In this document: one piece after another, positions 5,269-5,411 of the stretch
How positions within the stretch are numbered: the stretch's first letter is position 1
Layout: every line of letters begins with the position of its first letter
From: an uncultured Clostridia bacterium
GTDB lineage: Bacteria; Bacillota; Clostridia; TANB77; CAG-508
DNA length: 5,411 nt
Direction: 5' to 3'
Assembly (NCBI GenBank): GCA_934167135.1
Contig: CAKPKI010000107.1
Location: 1-5,411 of the forward strand
Notes under the pieces: model-generated
What the model saw: only the letters and a program-made list of their open reading frames with translations
Databases searched by the model: none
Told to the model about the DNA's origin: nothing
Translations under genes and position numbers: made by a program

Positions 5269-5411
5269 ATGAGTAAATGTGTCTCTTCAAAAATAAAAAT
5301 AAATAGAGCAAAGATAACTCAATTAGATAATGCAACAGTAAAAGCATTAGAACAGACAGTTGATGCTTTATATACAGAAGTAGTAGAATCACAAGTAATG
5401 CCATTTAAAAC
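5269..5411 (+). CDS. Start of a minor capsid / head-tail joining protein (3' end outside window)
   Basis: An open frame begins at ATG 5269, one base after the preceding stop, with GGAG at 5255-5258 ten bases upstream inside the previous gene. It stays open to the window edge (47 codons). The visible part, MSKCVSSKIKINRAKITQLD and on through VKALEQTVDALYTEVVES to VMPFKT, resembles the N-terminus of short phage minor capsid or tail-completion proteins (Minor_capsid_2-like or HK97 gp10-like). In these, a basic strand is followed by a long helix and then a 'P..TG.L' motif; here PFKT is reached just as the window ends. The gene order (connector, closure, then this) supports the reading, but only a third or so of the protein is visible. 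Confidence 0.65.
   Translation, partial: MSKCVSSKIKINRAKITQLDNATVKALEQTVDALYTEVVESQVMPFK

Overview
This window looks like the head-assembly module of a tailed double-stranded DNA phage (siphophage-like) or prophage that infects a low-GC Bacillota host, most likely a clostridial or related gut lineage. The DNA is very AT-rich. All recognisable genes lie on the plus strand, are tightly packed, and are mostly preceded by strong AGGAGG-type ribosome binding sites. I see no integrase, attachment site, tRNA or host gene, so the sequence alone does not show whether this is a free phage or an integrated prophage.

Layout, left to right. (1) The C-terminal part of the portal protein (1-940, cut by the window edge). 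(2) A minor capsid protein of the Phage_min_cap2/MuF-like type (933-2123), which overlaps the portal gene by 8 bases. (3) A 96-residue DUF4406 protein with a nucleoside 2-deoxyribosyltransferase-like signature (2138-2428). (4) A small acidic protein of unknown function (2441-2755). (5) A hairpin plus T-run that reads as an intrinsic terminator or attenuator (2758-2779), followed by about 85 bases without a gene. (6) The capsid scaffolding protein (2864-3478). (7) The major capsid protein (3491-4528), which carries an apparent inserted module of about 42 residues near its C-terminus. (8) A head-tail connector protein (4544-4927). (9) A head-closure/minor capsid protein (4929-5267). (10) The first 47 codons of another minor capsid/head-tail joining protein (5269 to the window end).

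The genes fit one pathway. Scaffold and major capsid protein build the procapsid around the portal vertex. The minor capsid protein joins near the portal. After DNA packaging, the connector and closure proteins complete the neck and prepare it for tail attachment. No capsid maturation protease gene lies between portal and major capsid protein, which fits a separate-scaffold (SPP1-like) assembly route. The parts not explained by this standard layout are the DUF4406 gene, the unknown acidic protein, the terminator-like element in mid-module, and the extra module in the major capsid protein. I did not find a clearly new biological system; the capsid insertion and the enzyme-like DUF4406 gene are the best leads.
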